Below are positions 1 to 8,987 of a stretch of 63,884 bases of DNA, piece by piece. Position numbers and translations under genes: made by a program. Below the pieces are notes generated by a model, which worked only from the letters and a program-made list of their open reading frames with translations, was not told the DNA's origin and ran no database searches. Numbering within the stretch: the stretch's first letter is position 1; the number at the start of each line of letters is the position of its first letter. The DNA comes from Furfurilactobacillus milii (GTDB taxonomy: Bacteria; Bacillota; Bacilli; Lactobacillales; Lactobacillaceae): contig NZ_WEZT01000001.1 of NCBI RefSeq assembly GCF_009863985.1, forward strand, positions 47,248-111,131. Reading direction: 5' to 3'.

Positions 1-99
1 AGCACTTGAGCTTATTAATCAACGACCATTAAAAATCCATCATCAACAGACTGCCATTGAAAGTTTCCGGGCTTGTTCGGATTAAACTTGTAATTTGCC
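1..99 (+). mobile_element. 3' end of an IS30-family element
   Basis: An open frame enters from the left edge and stops at 83-85. It encodes about 27 residues containing INQRPLKIHHQQTAIESF, which resembles the extreme C-terminus of IS30-family transposases (an NxRP segment followed by a P/T-x-E-x-F end). After the stop come AACTTGTAATTTGCC bases that end the homology at 99. The same sequence recurs in reverse orientation at 34734-34830, which fixes the element boundary. Whether a full copy lies to the left cannot be seen. Confidence 0.75.
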
Positions 100-115
100 G
101 TCTCAAAATTACTTT

Positions 116-478
116 TTAGCGCTTGGGAATCTTTTCTAACAGGCTATAGAATTGTGACTTGTCAGAGTAATCTGCCATGTAGACACCGTTTAGCCCTGCT
201 TTTTGACCAATCGTTTCCAGTTCAATAACCAGATTTTCTTGGTCGGATGGGAAATGAATCTTAGCCTTCAGCGCCTGACTTCTAATATAGTTGACGAGTC
301 TGTTAACCAGCGCTTCGGGATTCTTGACATCATCCATTTTCTTGTATGACTGTAATAACACATCTGTGATATCACGTAATTCCGAAGACTGATCTTTTCG
401 ATCAATCAACTGATTATATAAATCATCTATGTATTGTTTTGCGTTTGCTCTAACCGTTAAATCCTTGTCTGTACTCAT
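116..478 (-). CDS. Bacteriocin immunity protein, enterocin A immunity type
   Basis: A protein of 120 residues. From about residue 58 it carries LVNRLVNYIRSQA, then an IG-KAGLNGVYMADYSDKSQF tail. This closely follows the enterocin A immunity protein as I remember it (LINRLVNYL ... EIGRTAGINGLYRADYGDKSQF). Family members are small cytoplasmic helix bundles that protect a cell from pediocin-like (class IIa) bacteriocins. No bacteriocin structural gene or exporter is visible beside it, so it is an orphan immunity gene. It starts behind an AAAAAGGAG ribosome site and a possible promoter at 518-545. Its stop lies 16 bp from the IS30-family end at 99, so its surroundings may have been lost by an insertion. 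Confidence 0.85.
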   Translation of the reverse strand: MSTDKDLTVRANAKQYIDDLYNQLIDRKDQSSELRDITDVLLQSYKKMDDVKNPEALVNRLVNYIRSQALKAKIHFPSDQENLVIELETIGQKAGLNGVYMADYSDKSQFYSLLEKIPKR

Positions 479-517
479 ATAATCGCTCCTTTTTAGGTAT
501 TAGCAGAAAAATATTGT

Positions 518-545
518 TGTATAACTCTACTTTTCCTATTGTAAA
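518..545 (-). promoter_or_regulatory. Candidate promoter of the immunity gene
   Basis: On the minus strand TTTACA (545-540) and TATACA (523-518) are separated by 16 bp, about 40 bp upstream of the immunity start codon. The -35 box overlaps the cre-like site at 540-553. Confidence 0.4.
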
Positions 546-553
546 CGTTTTCT
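540..553 (+). promoter_or_regulatory. cre-like site (CcpA box)
   Basis: TGTAAACGTTTTCT fits the cre consensus TGWAARCGYTWNCW at every position. It sits in the divergent intergenic region and overlaps the predicted -35 of the immunity gene, so CcpA binding could repress that gene. The effect on the DMT permease is unknown. Confidence 0.5.
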
Positions 554-648
554 AGTGAGAGAGAAAGACGCAATGTTCACAAACGGTGTTTACAATTGTA
601 GCAACAGCATGATAGCGTTGAATAATATCAGTGTAAAAGGCGGGCATC

Positions 649-1527
649 ATGAAAAAGACATCATCATTAAGTGGCCATATCGGGGCACTCATTACCATTT
701 TTCTGTGGGGTACAACGTTTATTTCAACGAAAGTGCTGTTACGGAGTTTCCAACCGGTAGAAATTTTACTTATTCGTTTTATCATTGGCGCAATCGCATT
801 ATTTCTCATTTATCCAAAAATTTTTAAGTTTACGTCGTGGAAACGCGAAGGGACATTTGCACTTGCAGGTTTGCTGGGAATTTCGCTTTATTACTTGTGC
901 GAAAATCTAGCACTGACATACACACTGGCTGCCAACATTGGGGTCATCGTCTCCGTATCCCCGCTTTTTATCGCCATTTTATCTGCCGTACTTGATCACA
1001 AACGATTATCCGGTAGCTTCATCGTCGGTTTCGTGTTGGCAATCGCAGGTATCGCACTCATTTCGTTCAACGGAACCGGCGGCAGCGGTCATGGCGGCAT
1101 CGTCGGTGATGTATTGGCATTGTTAGCGGCTGTCGTTTGGGCATTGTATTCATACATCGTGACACGCATGAACACTTTTCACTACAATTCGTTTCAAATG
1201 ACGCGACGCACATTTATGTATGGTATCATTTTCATTCTGCCGATTTTCTGGCTTACCCATGGCACGATTAATATAACTACCCTTGTAGAACCAATTAATT
1301 TGGCTAATGTTCTCTTTCTCGGTCTGGGAGCTTCGGCGCTGTGTTTTCTACTCTGGACATTCGTTGTGCAAAAACTCGGTCCAGTACAGGCCAGTATTTA
1401 TCTGTATCTTGTGCCCGTCGTCACGGTGATCGCCGCGTGGCTCATACTGAAGGAACCAATTACACCGGTTATGATTGTCGGAATCGTGCTGACTATTGGT
1501 GGGTTGGTGTTATCGGCGAGAAACTAA
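649..1527 (+). CDS. DMT-superfamily (EamA) membrane permease
   Basis: A protein of 292 residues, almost wholly hydrophobic, with about ten predicted membrane segments arranged as two EamA repeats. The first covers roughly residues 10-140 and the second 150-290. The second repeat ends in the characteristic region around SIYLYLVPVVTVIAAWLILKE. Members export or import amino acids, drugs or other metabolites; the substrate here cannot be read from sequence. Start: the ATG follows AAAGGCGGG. A strong hairpin terminator follows the stop. The gene is a single-gene unit divergent from the immunity gene. Confidence 0.85.
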   Translation: MKKTSSLSGHIGALITIFLWGTTFISTKVLLRSFQPVEILLIRFIIGAIALFLIYPKIFKFTSWKREGTFALAGLLGISLYYLCENLALTYTLAANIGVIVSVSPLFIAILSAVLDHKRLSGSFIVGFVLAIAGIALISFNGTGGSGHGGIVGDVLALLAAVVWALYSYIVTRMNTFHYNSFQMTRRTFMYGIIFILPIFWLTHGTINITTLVEPINLANVLFLGLGASALCFLLWTFVVQKLGPVQASIYLYLVPVVTVIAAWLILKEPITPVMIVGIVLTIGGLVLSARN

Positions 1528-1543
1528 CAAACACTGAAAAACT

Positions 1544-1594
1544 AAAAATCGAGAAGTCGCACAAATATAAATTTGCGACTTCTCGATTTTTTTA
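1544..1594. terminator. Bidirectional terminator
   Basis: AAAATCGAGAAGTCGCA pairs with TGCGACTTCTCGATTTTT around an AT-rich loop, with A/T runs on both sides. It can end both the permease (plus) and the yefM-yoeB operon (minus). Confidence 0.85.
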
Positions 1595-1596
1595 CC

Positions 1597-1854
1597 TTAA
1601 TAATGATCCTTACAAGAGTAAATTATCAGCTGGTTATTGTCGATTTGATACACTAACCGATTCATTGCATCAATTCGGCGTGACCATTTGCCTTCGAATT
1701 GATATCTTAGTGCTTCTGGCTTGCCTATCCCTGTAAAGGGCGTCCTGTCGATACTCTTTAACAGTTCATTGATACGTTTAACCGTTCTCTTGTCACCAGA
1801 TTTATGCCAATACATATAGTCATTCCATGCATCGTCCGTCCACAATTTAATCAT
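1597..1854 (-). CDS. yoeB: YoeB-type mRNA interferase toxin
   Basis: At 85 residues it is the usual size for the RelE/ParE-superfamily toxin YoeB, which cleaves mRNA on the ribosome. Family landmarks seen: W-DD-W-DY-YW near the N-terminus, RTPFTGIGKPEAL in the middle, WSRRIDAMNRLVYQ, and a terminal YSCKDHY. The catalytic residues of the family (Glu of GKPE, Arg of the NRLVY segment, His of the C-terminal HY) are all present, so it should be active. It overlaps the upstream antitoxin by 8 bp, as in canonical yefM-yoeB operons. Confidence 0.95.
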   Translation of the reverse strand: MIKLWTDDAWNDYMYWHKSGDKRTVKRINELLKSIDRTPFTGIGKPEALRYQFEGKWSRRIDAMNRLVYQIDNNQLIIYSCKDHY

Positions 1855-2107
1855 CTTCTAGCAACGTGTGCTGACTAACATTGCCAGCCAAATATTGTTG
1901 TTCACCCTTATCGATTTTTTCGGCTAGGTAAGGGTTAGACATGACATGAATGGTCTCCATCATAGCATCATAGTCACGTTTCCCAATGACAACAACATCA
2001 TCTTTGGAATCCTTATTCGTAATAATCATTGGCACCGAATCATCGTTGATTTGCTTCATGTAACCTTTCAGGCCCTGCCTAAACGTTGAGTACGTAATTG
2101 CATCCAT
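1847..2107 (-). CDS. yefM: YefM-type antitoxin (Phd/YefM family)
   Basis: A protein of 86 residues. The N-terminal half (ITYSTFRQGLKGYMKQINDD, then PMIITNKDSKDDVVVIGKRDYDAM) is the Phd/YefM DNA-binding dimer fold. The acidic C-terminal tail is the flexible part that wraps the toxin. It neutralises YoeB and represses the operon with it. The ATG is 7 nt after AAGGAGGTG; a TGTACA-based palindrome overlaps this ribosome site. Confidence 0.95.
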   Translation of the reverse strand: MDAITYSTFRQGLKGYMKQINDDSVPMIITNKDSKDDVVVIGKRDYDAMMETIHVMSNPYLAEKIDKGEQQYLAGNVSQHTLLEDD

Positions 2108-2119
2108 ATGTCAGCACCT

Positions 2120-2143
2120 CCTTGTACAACATATTGTACAAGG
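2120..2143. promoter_or_regulatory. YefM-YoeB operator palindrome
   Basis: Two 10-bp arms, CCTTGTACAA (2120-2129) and TTGTACAAGG (2134-2143), form a perfect inverted repeat around 4 bp. Each arm holds a TGTACA core, the motif described for YefM operators in other bacteria. The left arm overlaps the antitoxin ribosome-binding site (2115-2123). Confidence 0.8.
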
Positions 2144-2188
2144 AAGATTGGAAAACGGCAATAGAAATGACTCTGCAGTGCCACCTTT

Positions 2189-5100
2189 TTACATCGCCGC
2201 TACACCCAAACTCCGCGACTCCAGCACCGTCAGCAATGCTGCCACTGTATCCAGCACAGTAAATAACGGCACATCGTTAGCGATTGCAGCCTCGCGAATC
2301 TGAAGACTGTCACTTTGAGCCGACTCATCTAATCTCGAAGTATTGATCACCATCTGCAGTTTTCCTGCATGAATGGCAGTCACAGCATTGTTGTCAGACT
2401 CCGATACCTTACCGAGTACATCAGTTTTGATACCGGCTTGTTCAAGCATTGCTCCGGTTCCACTTGTGGCAACCAGATCGTAGCCAAGGTCTGTCAACCG
2501 ACGGGCGAGTGTCAATGCCTCCTGTTTATCACGATCGGTAACAGTAATTAGTACCCGACCAAACGTTGGCACCTGAATTCCCACTGCCACGAAGGCTTTG
2601 TATAGCGCCTTTTCAAACGTCGGCGCCATCCCCATCACTTCACCCGTTGACTTCATTTCTGGGCCCAACAACGCATCAACCTCTGGCAGTTTGGTAAAGG
2701 AGAAGATTGGTGCTTTTACCGCAACCTGACTACTGTTAGGCAACAATCCCGTTTCGAAGCCGAGGTCGGCCAACTTATCGCCCAGCATTACGCATGCCGC
2801 TAACTGTGCAATTGGTGTATGCGTCACTTTAGCAATGAAGGGCACCGTCCGTGACGCACGTGGATTGACCTCAATCACATAGGCTTTATTGTCGTGAATC
2901 ACAAACTGTACATTCATCATGCCACACACATTTAAGGACTTGGTCAGATCGATGGCAGCTTTCACCATCGACTGTTTTACGTGCTCACTCAAATGTTGTG
3001 GCGGATAAACGGCCATCGAATCGCCGGAGTGTACCCCAGCCCGCTCAATGTGTTCCATTAATCCCGGAATAATAACGGTGTCGCCATCTGAAATAACATC
3101 CAATTCTGCCTCAGTGCCCTCTAAGTACGAATCAATCAGTACGGGGTGGTCGTTTGAAACCTGCACCGCTCGAACCATGTAGTCGCGCAGTTCCGATTCA
3201 TCAGCGACAATCTCCATCGCTCGGCCACCTAAGACATACGACGGCCGAATCAGCACGGGGTAACCAATCTCACTGGCCGCGCTGACCGCACCGTTCACCG
3301 TTGTCGCCGTCATCCCCACCGGTTGCGGCAACTGCAATTGCTTGATCACGTCATCAAACGCCTGTCTGTCCTCTGCCCGGTTCATGTCAGTCACACTAGT
3401 CCCTAGAACTTTGATGCCATGATCAGCCAATCCTTGTGCTAAATTAATTGCCGTTTGCCCGCCAAACTGAACCATGACGCCAAGCGGTTGTTCTTGTACC
3501 ACCACGTTCAACACGTCTTCCAATGTCAACGGCTCAAAGTACAGCTTGTCTGAAATTGAGAAGTCCGTCGAAACCGTCTCTGGATTAGAGTTCATAATAA
3601 TTGCTTCGTAACCAGCACGCTGAATTGCCTTAACCGCGTGGACTGTCGCGTAGTCAAATTCAACCCCTTGCCCAATTCGAATAGGACCAGAACCCAACAC
3701 TAGAACGGACGTCCGACCACTCTTCACGGCCTCATTAGCACCATCGTACGTCGCATAGTAATAAGGCGTTTGCGAATCAAACTCCGCCGCAACCGTATCA
3801 ACCATATTGTAGCTGACGGTAACTTGATGTTCTTCTCGCCAACTGCGAACTTGGTCAAACGACCAGTGCCATAGTGACGCAATTAATGCATCACTAATTC
3901 CGTTTTGTTTGGCGAGACGTAGCGTGGTTTCATCGCCAATGTGATCAACCAACAACTGTTCAAGGTCCACGACATGTTGAATTTTACTCAAGAAAAACAT
4001 GTCAATTTTTGTTTTACTATGGATTGTTTCACGTGGAACACCGCGTCGCAGTAATTCTGCGACCCTGAATAGTCGATCGTCCCGCGCTGGCATTAAACTC
4101 GCTAACAAGAGTGGTGTGGTAACCTGCTCAAAGCGTGACTTCCTTAGGTCTGTGACACCAATTTCTAGTGACCGCACCGCTTTGTTGAGTGCTTCATCGA
4201 AGTTCCGGCCAATCGCCATCACCTCACCAGTGGCCTTCATTTGAGTTCCTAGTTGACGGTCAGCTAATGGAAATTTATCAAACGGCCAGCGCGGAATCTT
4301 AACCACTACATAGTCCATTGCTGGTTCGAACGCTGCAACAGTTTTGTTCGTCACCGGGTTTTTGATCTCATCGAGGTTCAATCCGACCGCAATCTTTGCG
4401 GCCATTTTTGCAATGGGATAACCAGTGGCCTTCGAAGCCAGCGCTGAGGAACGGGACACGCGTGGGTTTACTTCAATAATGTCGTAGTGATCACTGTTTG
4501 GATCAAGCGCCATCTGAATGTTGACACCACCCTCGATATTAAGGGCACGAATAATCTTTAGCGCCGAATCACGCATCATTTGATAATCACGATCAGACAA
4601 CGTTTGCACCGGCGAGACAACAATCGAATCACCGGTGTGAACACCTACAGGATCAACGTTTTCCATAGATGCCACAATGAGTGCAGTGTCCGCATGGTCG
4701 CGCATCACTTCAAACTCGATCTCCTTGTAACCGGCAATTGAACGTTCAATGAGCACCTGTGTTACCGGGGACAATTCCAGACCATTTGCAGCGATTGCCC
4801 GCAACTCATCCTCGTCATTGGCGATTCCTCCACCAGTACCACCCAGTGTGTATGCTGGCCGAACAATAACGGGATAACCGATTTGTTTTGCAAACGCCAA
4901 TGCCGGCGCTAATTCCGTGACCGTTTTCGAAGCAGGTACCGGTTCATTCAGTTTATCCATGAGTTCTTTAAACTGCTCACGATCCTCGGCCTGCTCGATA
5001 GCCGTAAGCTTAGTGCCCAACAATTCGATGTTTAACGCAGCCAAAATACCGTCTTCATCCAGCGCTTTGGCCATGTTCAGGCCTGTTTGCCCACCAAGTG

Positions 5101-5365
5101 TTGGTAGAATTGCCTGAGGTCGTTCCTGACGAATGATCTGTTTTAAAAATGGTAACGTCAGTGGTTCCAAATAGACTTTATCAGCAATCTCCGGGTCTGT
5201 CATAATCGTTGCCGGATTTGAATTTACCAGTACAACCTCGTAACCTTCTTCGCGCAATGCCATCGTCGCCTGCGTACCGGAGTAATCAAACTCAGCGGCC
5301 TGACCAATCACAATCGGGCCAGAGCCAATAACCATAATTTTATGAATATCTGTCCGTTTAGGCAT
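2189..5365 (-). CDS. carB: Carbamoyl-phosphate synthase large subunit
   Basis: This 1058-residue subunit makes carbamoyl phosphate from bicarbonate, ATP and ammonia tunnelled from CarA. The two homologous synthetase halves are visible: [19 protein letters not shown] near residue 12, and [15 protein letters not shown] near residue 560. Each is followed by an ATP-grasp domain (ending in [18 protein letters not shown] and [18 protein letters not shown]). The last 120 or so residues form the MGS-like allosteric domain. Length is normal. The ATG overlaps the carA stop by 8 bp, so translation is coupled. A perfect parS-like palindrome lies inside the gene at 4025-4040. It is the last pyrimidine gene before the toxin-antitoxin operon; no clear terminator follows. 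Confidence 0.98.
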   Translation of the reverse strand: MPKRTDIHKIMVIGSGPIVIGQAAEFDYSGTQATMALREEGYEVVLVNSNPATIMTDPEIADKVYLEPLTLPFLKQIIRQERPQAILPTLGGQTGLNMAKALDEDGILAALNIELLGTKLTAIEQAEDREQFKELMDKLNEPVPASKTVTELAPALAFAKQIGYPVIVRPAYTLGGTGGGIANDEDELRAIAANGLELSPVTQVLIERSIAGYKEIEFEVMRDHADTALIVASMENVDPVGVHTGDSIVVSPVQTLSDRDYQMMRDSALKIIRALNIEGGVNIQMALDPNSDHYDIIEVNPRVSRSSALASKATGYPIAKMAAKIAVGLNLDEIKNPVTNKTVAAFEPAMDYVVVKIPRWPFDKFPLADRQLGTQMKATGEVMAIGRNFDEALNKAVRSLEIGVTDLRKSRFEQVTTPLLLASLMPARDDRLFRVAELLRRGVPRETIHSKTKIDMFFLSKIQHVVDLEQLLVDHIGDETTLRLAKQNGISDALIASLWHWSFDQVRSWREEHQVTVSYNMVDTVAAEFDSQTPYYYATYDGANEAVKSGRTSVLVLGSGPIRIGQGVEFDYATVHAVKAIQRAGYEAIIMNSNPETVSTDFSISDKLYFEPLTLEDVLNVVVQEQPLGVMVQFGGQTAINLAQGLADHGIKVLGTSVTDMNRAEDRQAFDDVIKQLQLPQPVGMTATTVNGAVSAASEIGYPVLIRPSYVLGGRAMEIVADESELRDYMVRAVQVSNDHPVLIDSYLEGTEAELDVISDGDTVIIPGLMEHIERAGVHSGDSMAVYPPQHLSEHVKQSMVKAAIDLTKSLNVCGMMNVQFVIHDNKAYVIEVNPRASRTVPFIAKVTHTPIAQLAACVMLGDKLADLGFETGLLPNSSQVAVKAPIFSFTKLPEVDALLGPEMKSTGEVMGMAPTFEKALYKAFVAVGIQVPTFGRVLITVTDRDKQEALTLARRLTDLGYDLVATSGTGAMLEQAGIKTDVLGKVSESDNNAVTAIHAGKLQMVINTSRLDESAQSDSLQIREAAIANDVPLFTVLDTVAALLTVLESRSLGVAAM
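4025..4040. other. parS-like site inside carB
   Basis: TGTTTCACGTGGAACA matches the ParB-binding consensus TGTTNCACGTGNAACA at all positions. B. subtilis also has parS sites within genes. Binding here is inferred. Confidence 0.7.
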
Positions 5366-6443
5366 GTTCAGGGGCCCCTTTCTTCGTCATTAAATCAACA
5401 AAATGGTCAAACAGATCATCTGCATCGTGTGGGCCAGGCGCCGCATCTGGATGAAATTGAACCGAAAACGCCGACTGGTCCTTCAAACGTAATCCTTCGA
5501 CGGTGTGATCATTGACTTCCTCATGGGTAACTACCAGTGAAGTACCGGCCGCCGATGCGGCATCCACCGCGTAACCGTGATTCTGCGAGGTAAAAGCGAG
5601 ATGTCCCGTCTGTAGATTTTTCACCGCATGATTGAAGCCACGGTGACCTTCATGCATTTTGAATGTCTCAGCGCCATTGGCTAACGCGAACAATTGATGT
5701 CCTAGACAAATACCCATCAATGGCACGCGTGTTTCGAGCGTTCTGATTTGCGTCAGGCAAGGCGTCATTGTCCGTGGGTCGCCAGGTCCATTTGAGAGCA
5801 AAACGCCGTCTGGATGAGTATTCAAAATCGTTTCAGCATCAGTATCTGCTGGGAACACAGTGACATTGATTTGCCGTTTGGCTAATGCACGAAGGATTGA
5901 ATTTTTCATCCCAAAGTCAATCAAAGCTACGTTCAAGCCCGTATTTGGCGCAACGTAAACGGATTTTGTGGTAGCTCGTTCAACTAAATCGGGTTGTTCA
6001 AACGCCTTCAATTTTTTAAAAATATCATCCGATGGTGCATCAACCAGCGCTGCTCTAACTGTACCAAGCGAACGAATTTCTTTTGTCAGCGCCCGCGTAT
6101 CGACACCGGTTATCCCAGTCAACCCCATCGTTTGAGCCCATTCTGGCAACGATTGAGTAGCGCGCCAATTAGATGGCCGGGTGGCGACTTCGTGAACGAT
6201 TACCGCACTTGCGGCTGGTTTTAGCGATTCAAAATCAACTGCATTAATGCCGTAATTGCCAATTAGTGGATACGTAAACGTCAATAATTGGCCGCGGTAG
6301 GACAGGTCCGTAAGGGATTCCTGATAACCGGTCATCCCCGTGTTGAACACTAACTCACCCATCACATCACAGTCTGCGCCGAAGCCTTCCCCCCAATAAA
6401 CTGATCCGTTTTCTAACACCAATGCCCGTTTATTCGTTGTCAT
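5358..6443 (-). CDS. carA: Carbamoyl-phosphate synthase small (glutaminase) subunit
   Basis: About 361 residues. It hydrolyses glutamine and passes ammonia to CarB. The N-terminal CarA domain has [21 protein letters not shown]; the class I amidotransferase domain has GICLGHQL (nucleophile Cys near residue 244) and [15 protein letters not shown] near residue 330. The third triad position is Asp (HPD) where HPE is usual. Two adjacent ATG codons follow AGGAGG; the second (6443) has the better 5-nt spacing. A longer upstream frame exists but lies inside pyrC. The gene overlaps pyrC by 14 bp and carB by 8 bp. Confidence 0.97.
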   Translation of the reverse strand: MTTNKRALVLENGSVYWGEGFGADCDVMGELVFNTGMTGYQESLTDLSYRGQLLTFTYPLIGNYGINAVDFESLKPAASAVIVHEVATRPSNWRATQSLPEWAQTMGLTGITGVDTRALTKEIRSLGTVRAALVDAPSDDIFKKLKAFEQPDLVERATTKSVYVAPNTGLNVALIDFGMKNSILRALAKRQINVTVFPADTDAETILNTHPDGVLLSNGPGDPRTMTPCLTQIRTLETRVPLMGICLGHQLFALANGAETFKMHEGHRGFNHAVKNLQTGHLAFTSQNHGYAVDAASAAGTSLVVTHEEVNDHTVEGLRLKDQSAFSVQFHPDAAPGPHDADDLFDHFVDLMTKKGAPEHA

Positions 6444-7749
6444 CATGACCTCCTGTGTTATCAGTCGTCGCGTCATACACAATTTCACCGTCAACCATGG
6501 TTATTAACGTCATCCCCGTCACTGTCTGGCCGACAAACGGACTGTTAACCGCTTTAGACGCAAACTCATTGGCGTTGATTGTATGTCGATGCGAAATATC
6601 AAACATCGCTAAATCAGCTTTCATCCCAACTTTCAGGACAGTTGGAGCATCTAAATCAAATGCCGATGCAGGTGCCTTTACTAACCATTGTTGCAACTGC
6701 CCCAAGGTAGCCAAGCCGCTTTCAACGAAGTGGGTGTAAAGCAGTGGGAAACAGGTTTCCAATCCAGTGATGCCAAACGCTGCGGTGCGAAAATCGCCAC
6801 GTTTGTCCGCCACACTATGTGGTGCATGATCAGTCGCTACCATATCGATCGTGCCATCCAACAAACCAGCGATAACCGCCTCACGGTCAGCCGGTGTGCG
6901 CAATGGCGGATTCATTTTTAAGTTCGTTTGCGTAGCAGATTGAATGTCCGTGTCATCCAGCAACAGGTGATGCGGTGAAACTTCAGCAGTTACATGCACC
7001 CCCATCGCCTTAGCAACCCGAACGAGTTCCACACCAACCTTCGTTGAAAGGTGGGCAACGTGATAACGAACGCCCGTTGCTTGCGCTAACACCAGGTCAC
7101 GAGCCAGTTGAGATGTCTCCGCCAGTGGATCTGCACCTGGCAATCCCAACTGGTCTGCCCGTTCACCCTTATTCATCACGCCACCATTCATCAATGATTG
7201 ATCTTCAAGGTGGGCAACAAGTGACCGATTAACAGCCTTAGCAGCCTTCATCGCAGCCAACATTGTGGCGGCACTTTGTACCCCTTTGCCATCGTTCGTA
7301 AAACCAATAGCTCCAGCCGCTGCCAGTTCTTTGATAGGACTCACCGTCTCGTCCGTCAGATTGGCGGAAATGGCGCCATATTGTTTCACGTGAATCAATC
7401 CTGATTCTTCGTTACGACGCAATTGTTGCCGTAATAGTGTGGCTGTTACTGGTACTGGATTTAAGTTCGGCATCGCCAGCACAGTCGTGAAACCACCTCG
7501 TGCTGCTGCTCTACTCCCTGTTGCAATCGTTTCTTTGTCCTCGAAACCTGGTTCACGGAAATGAACATGAACGTCAATTAGGCCGGGCATCAGTAGCGCT
7601 CCCTGTGCGTCGATAACGCGCTCGTCATCGTTTGCGTCAAGATCATGGTCCGTAATTGCCTTTACTTTGCCATCCTGAACTAGAATATTTCGACGAGCCT
7701 CTGCTCCTGTTTCATCAATGATCGTGGCGCCTTTAATTAGTAACCGCAT
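6430..7749 (-). CDS. pyrC: Dihydroorotase, class I
   Basis: About 439 residues. This zinc amidohydrolase catalyses the third step of UMP synthesis, N-carbamoyl-aspartate to dihydroorotate. Metal-site motifs: DVHVHFREPG near residue 60 (the HxH pair), further His residues in VAHLSTK and SPHHLLL, and ATDHAPHS with the catalytic Asp. The chosen ATG at 7749 follows GGAGG with 6-nt spacing; the frame extends six codons further but without a ribosome site. It overlaps pyrB by 17 bp and carA by 14 bp. A near-parS palindrome (7382-7397) lies inside the gene. Confidence 0.97.
   Translation of the reverse strand: MRLLIKGATIIDETGAEARRNILVQDGKVKAITDHDLDANDDERVIDAQGALLMPGLIDVHVHFREPGFEDKETIATGSRAAARGGFTTVLAMPNLNPVPVTATLLRQQLRRNEESGLIHVKQYGAISANLTDETVSPIKELAAAGAIGFTNDGKGVQSAATMLAAMKAAKAVNRSLVAHLEDQSLMNGGVMNKGERADQLGLPGADPLAETSQLARDLVLAQATGVRYHVAHLSTKVGVELVRVAKAMGVHVTAEVSPHHLLLDDTDIQSATQTNLKMNPPLRTPADREAVIAGLLDGTIDMVATDHAPHSVADKRGDFRTAAFGITGLETCFPLLYTHFVESGLATLGQLQQWLVKAPASAFDLDAPTVLKVGMKADLAMFDISHRHTINANEFASKAVNSPFVGQTVTGMTLITMVDGEIVYDATTDNTGGHDDNE
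7382..7397. other. Near-parS palindrome in pyrC
   Basis: TGTTTCACGTGAATCA differs from TGTTNCACGTGNAACA at one position. It may be a weak ParB site or chance. Confidence 0.35.
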
Positions 7750-8650
7750 GTTTAGCCTCCGTGACACTCGTCAAAATGGCCATCCGCGCAAAGACACCGT
7801 TTGCCATTTGCTTAAAGATTCGTGATTTCGGTGATTCAACCAGACTATCCGCAATTTCCACACCGCGGTTCACAGGTGCCGGATGCATAATAATCGCTTG
7901 CGGTGCCAAACGTTCATACCGAGCTACCGTAAGGCCGTAAGCGTCATGATAAGATACCGCATCAAAATGCTCATCGGCAGCTTCTGACAACCGTTCGTGT
8001 TGAACTCTGAGCATCATCATCACGTCGATTGATGATAGATCATCATCAAGTTCAACACGCTGGCCAAACTGATCGAAATCCGCCGGATACCAACTGGCTG
8101 GGCCGGCGAAGCTAACGTTTACACCCAGTCGCTGCAAGATTTCAGCATTTGAACGCGCAACCCGTGAGTAACTTAAATCGCCGACAATACGAATATGTAG
8201 CCCTTCAAAATGACCAAACTCTTCGTAGATCGTCATGAGGTCAAGCAAACTTTGTGAAGGATGTTGTCCAGAACCATCCCCTGCGTTGATCAAAATTGGC
8301 ATTAGTCCAGATGCATCATTCAATAAAGGTTCATACCAGTCTGTCTGTCGATGGCGCACAACGACGGCGTCGACACCAATCGCACCCAGAGCTTTAAGCG
8401 TGTCCGACAAACTTTCACCTTTTGTCGTTGAGCTGCTACTTGGATCAACAAGAATCTGAGACCAACCTAATTTAAGTTCCGCCATTTGAAAACTACTTTT
8501 AGTCCGCGTCGAGTTTTCGAAAAACATATTGGCGACGGTGTGCTTTTGTTCAGGAATCTCTGCGGTACCTTGCTTAAAAGCTATCGCTTGCTTGATTAAC
8601 TGCATAACCTCTTCGTTCGTCAACGTGTTCAAATTCGTAAATTGATTCAT
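7733..8650 (-). CDS. pyrB: Aspartate carbamoyltransferase catalytic subunit
   Basis: A protein of 305 residues. It joins carbamoyl phosphate and aspartate, the committed step of pyrimidine synthesis. The carbamoyl-phosphate motif FFENSTRTKSSF is near residue 45, HPSQSLLDLMTIYEEFG near 130, and MHPAPVNRGVEI near 265. These are the family signatures, and the length is normal for the class without a PyrI subunit. The ATG follows AAAGGAG by 7 nt. It is the first gene of the operon and lies directly downstream of the attenuator. Confidence 0.97.
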   Translation of the reverse strand: MNQFTNLNTLTNEEVMQLIKQAIAFKQGTAEIPEQKHTVANMFFENSTRTKSSFQMAELKLGWSQILVDPSSSSTTKGESLSDTLKALGAIGVDAVVVRHRQTDWYEPLLNDASGLMPILINAGDGSGQHPSQSLLDLMTIYEEFGHFEGLHIRIVGDLSYSRVARSNAEILQRLGVNVSFAGPASWYPADFDQFGQRVELDDDLSSIDVMMMLRVQHERLSEAADEHFDAVSYHDAYGLTVARYERLAPQAIIMHPAPVNRGVEIADSLVESPKSRIFKQMANGVFARMAILTSVTEAKHAVTN

Positions 8651-8687
8651 GTTGCAGCTCCTTTATTTGTTTTTTGGCAAATAAATA

Positions 8688-8830
8688 GCCCCTGAAAAAT
8701 TCCGAGAATCTTTCAGGGGCTTCGCTGTTTTGCTTATCAATGGTCCACGAGTACTGTCGCGCAGTACTGCAACCAAACCGAATTCCTTTTAAGCCTCTCG
8801 GACTTAATTAAAGGTTATTTAATTTGGTTT
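8688..8830 (-). promoter_or_regulatory. PyrR-type transcription attenuator of the pyr operon
   Basis: Read on the minus strand, the leader first has a stem formed by AAACCAAATT and AATTCGGTTTGGTT. This stem encloses TCCGAGAGGCT (8794-8804), the conserved PyrR-binding sequence. A palindromic GTACTG...CAGTAC segment follows (8751-8767). A terminator hairpin (GCCCCTGAAA ... TTTCAGGGGC, 8688-8720) ends in a T-rich tract just before pyrB. UMP-bound PyrR should stabilise the first stem and let the terminator form. No pyrR gene lies in this window. Confidence 0.88.
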
Positions 8831-8920
8831 AGTGTAGCACTGTCTTTTTCGTTTGCAAAGAGGCAAATTCAATTTTCACGAATGAATTTGCTGATTATTT
8901 AAAATAACATACGGAATCAT

Positions 8921-8954
8921 AAAAAAGATGATGGGCCAACTTGGTCACATCATC
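8921..8954 (-). terminator. Terminator after the NAD(P)H oxidoreductase
   Basis: On the minus strand GATGATG pairs with CATCATC across a 14-nt loop, and TTTTTT follows. Confidence 0.65.
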
Positions 8955-8987
8955 GTGAATTTGAAGTGCTTAATTTGAGACTACCAA

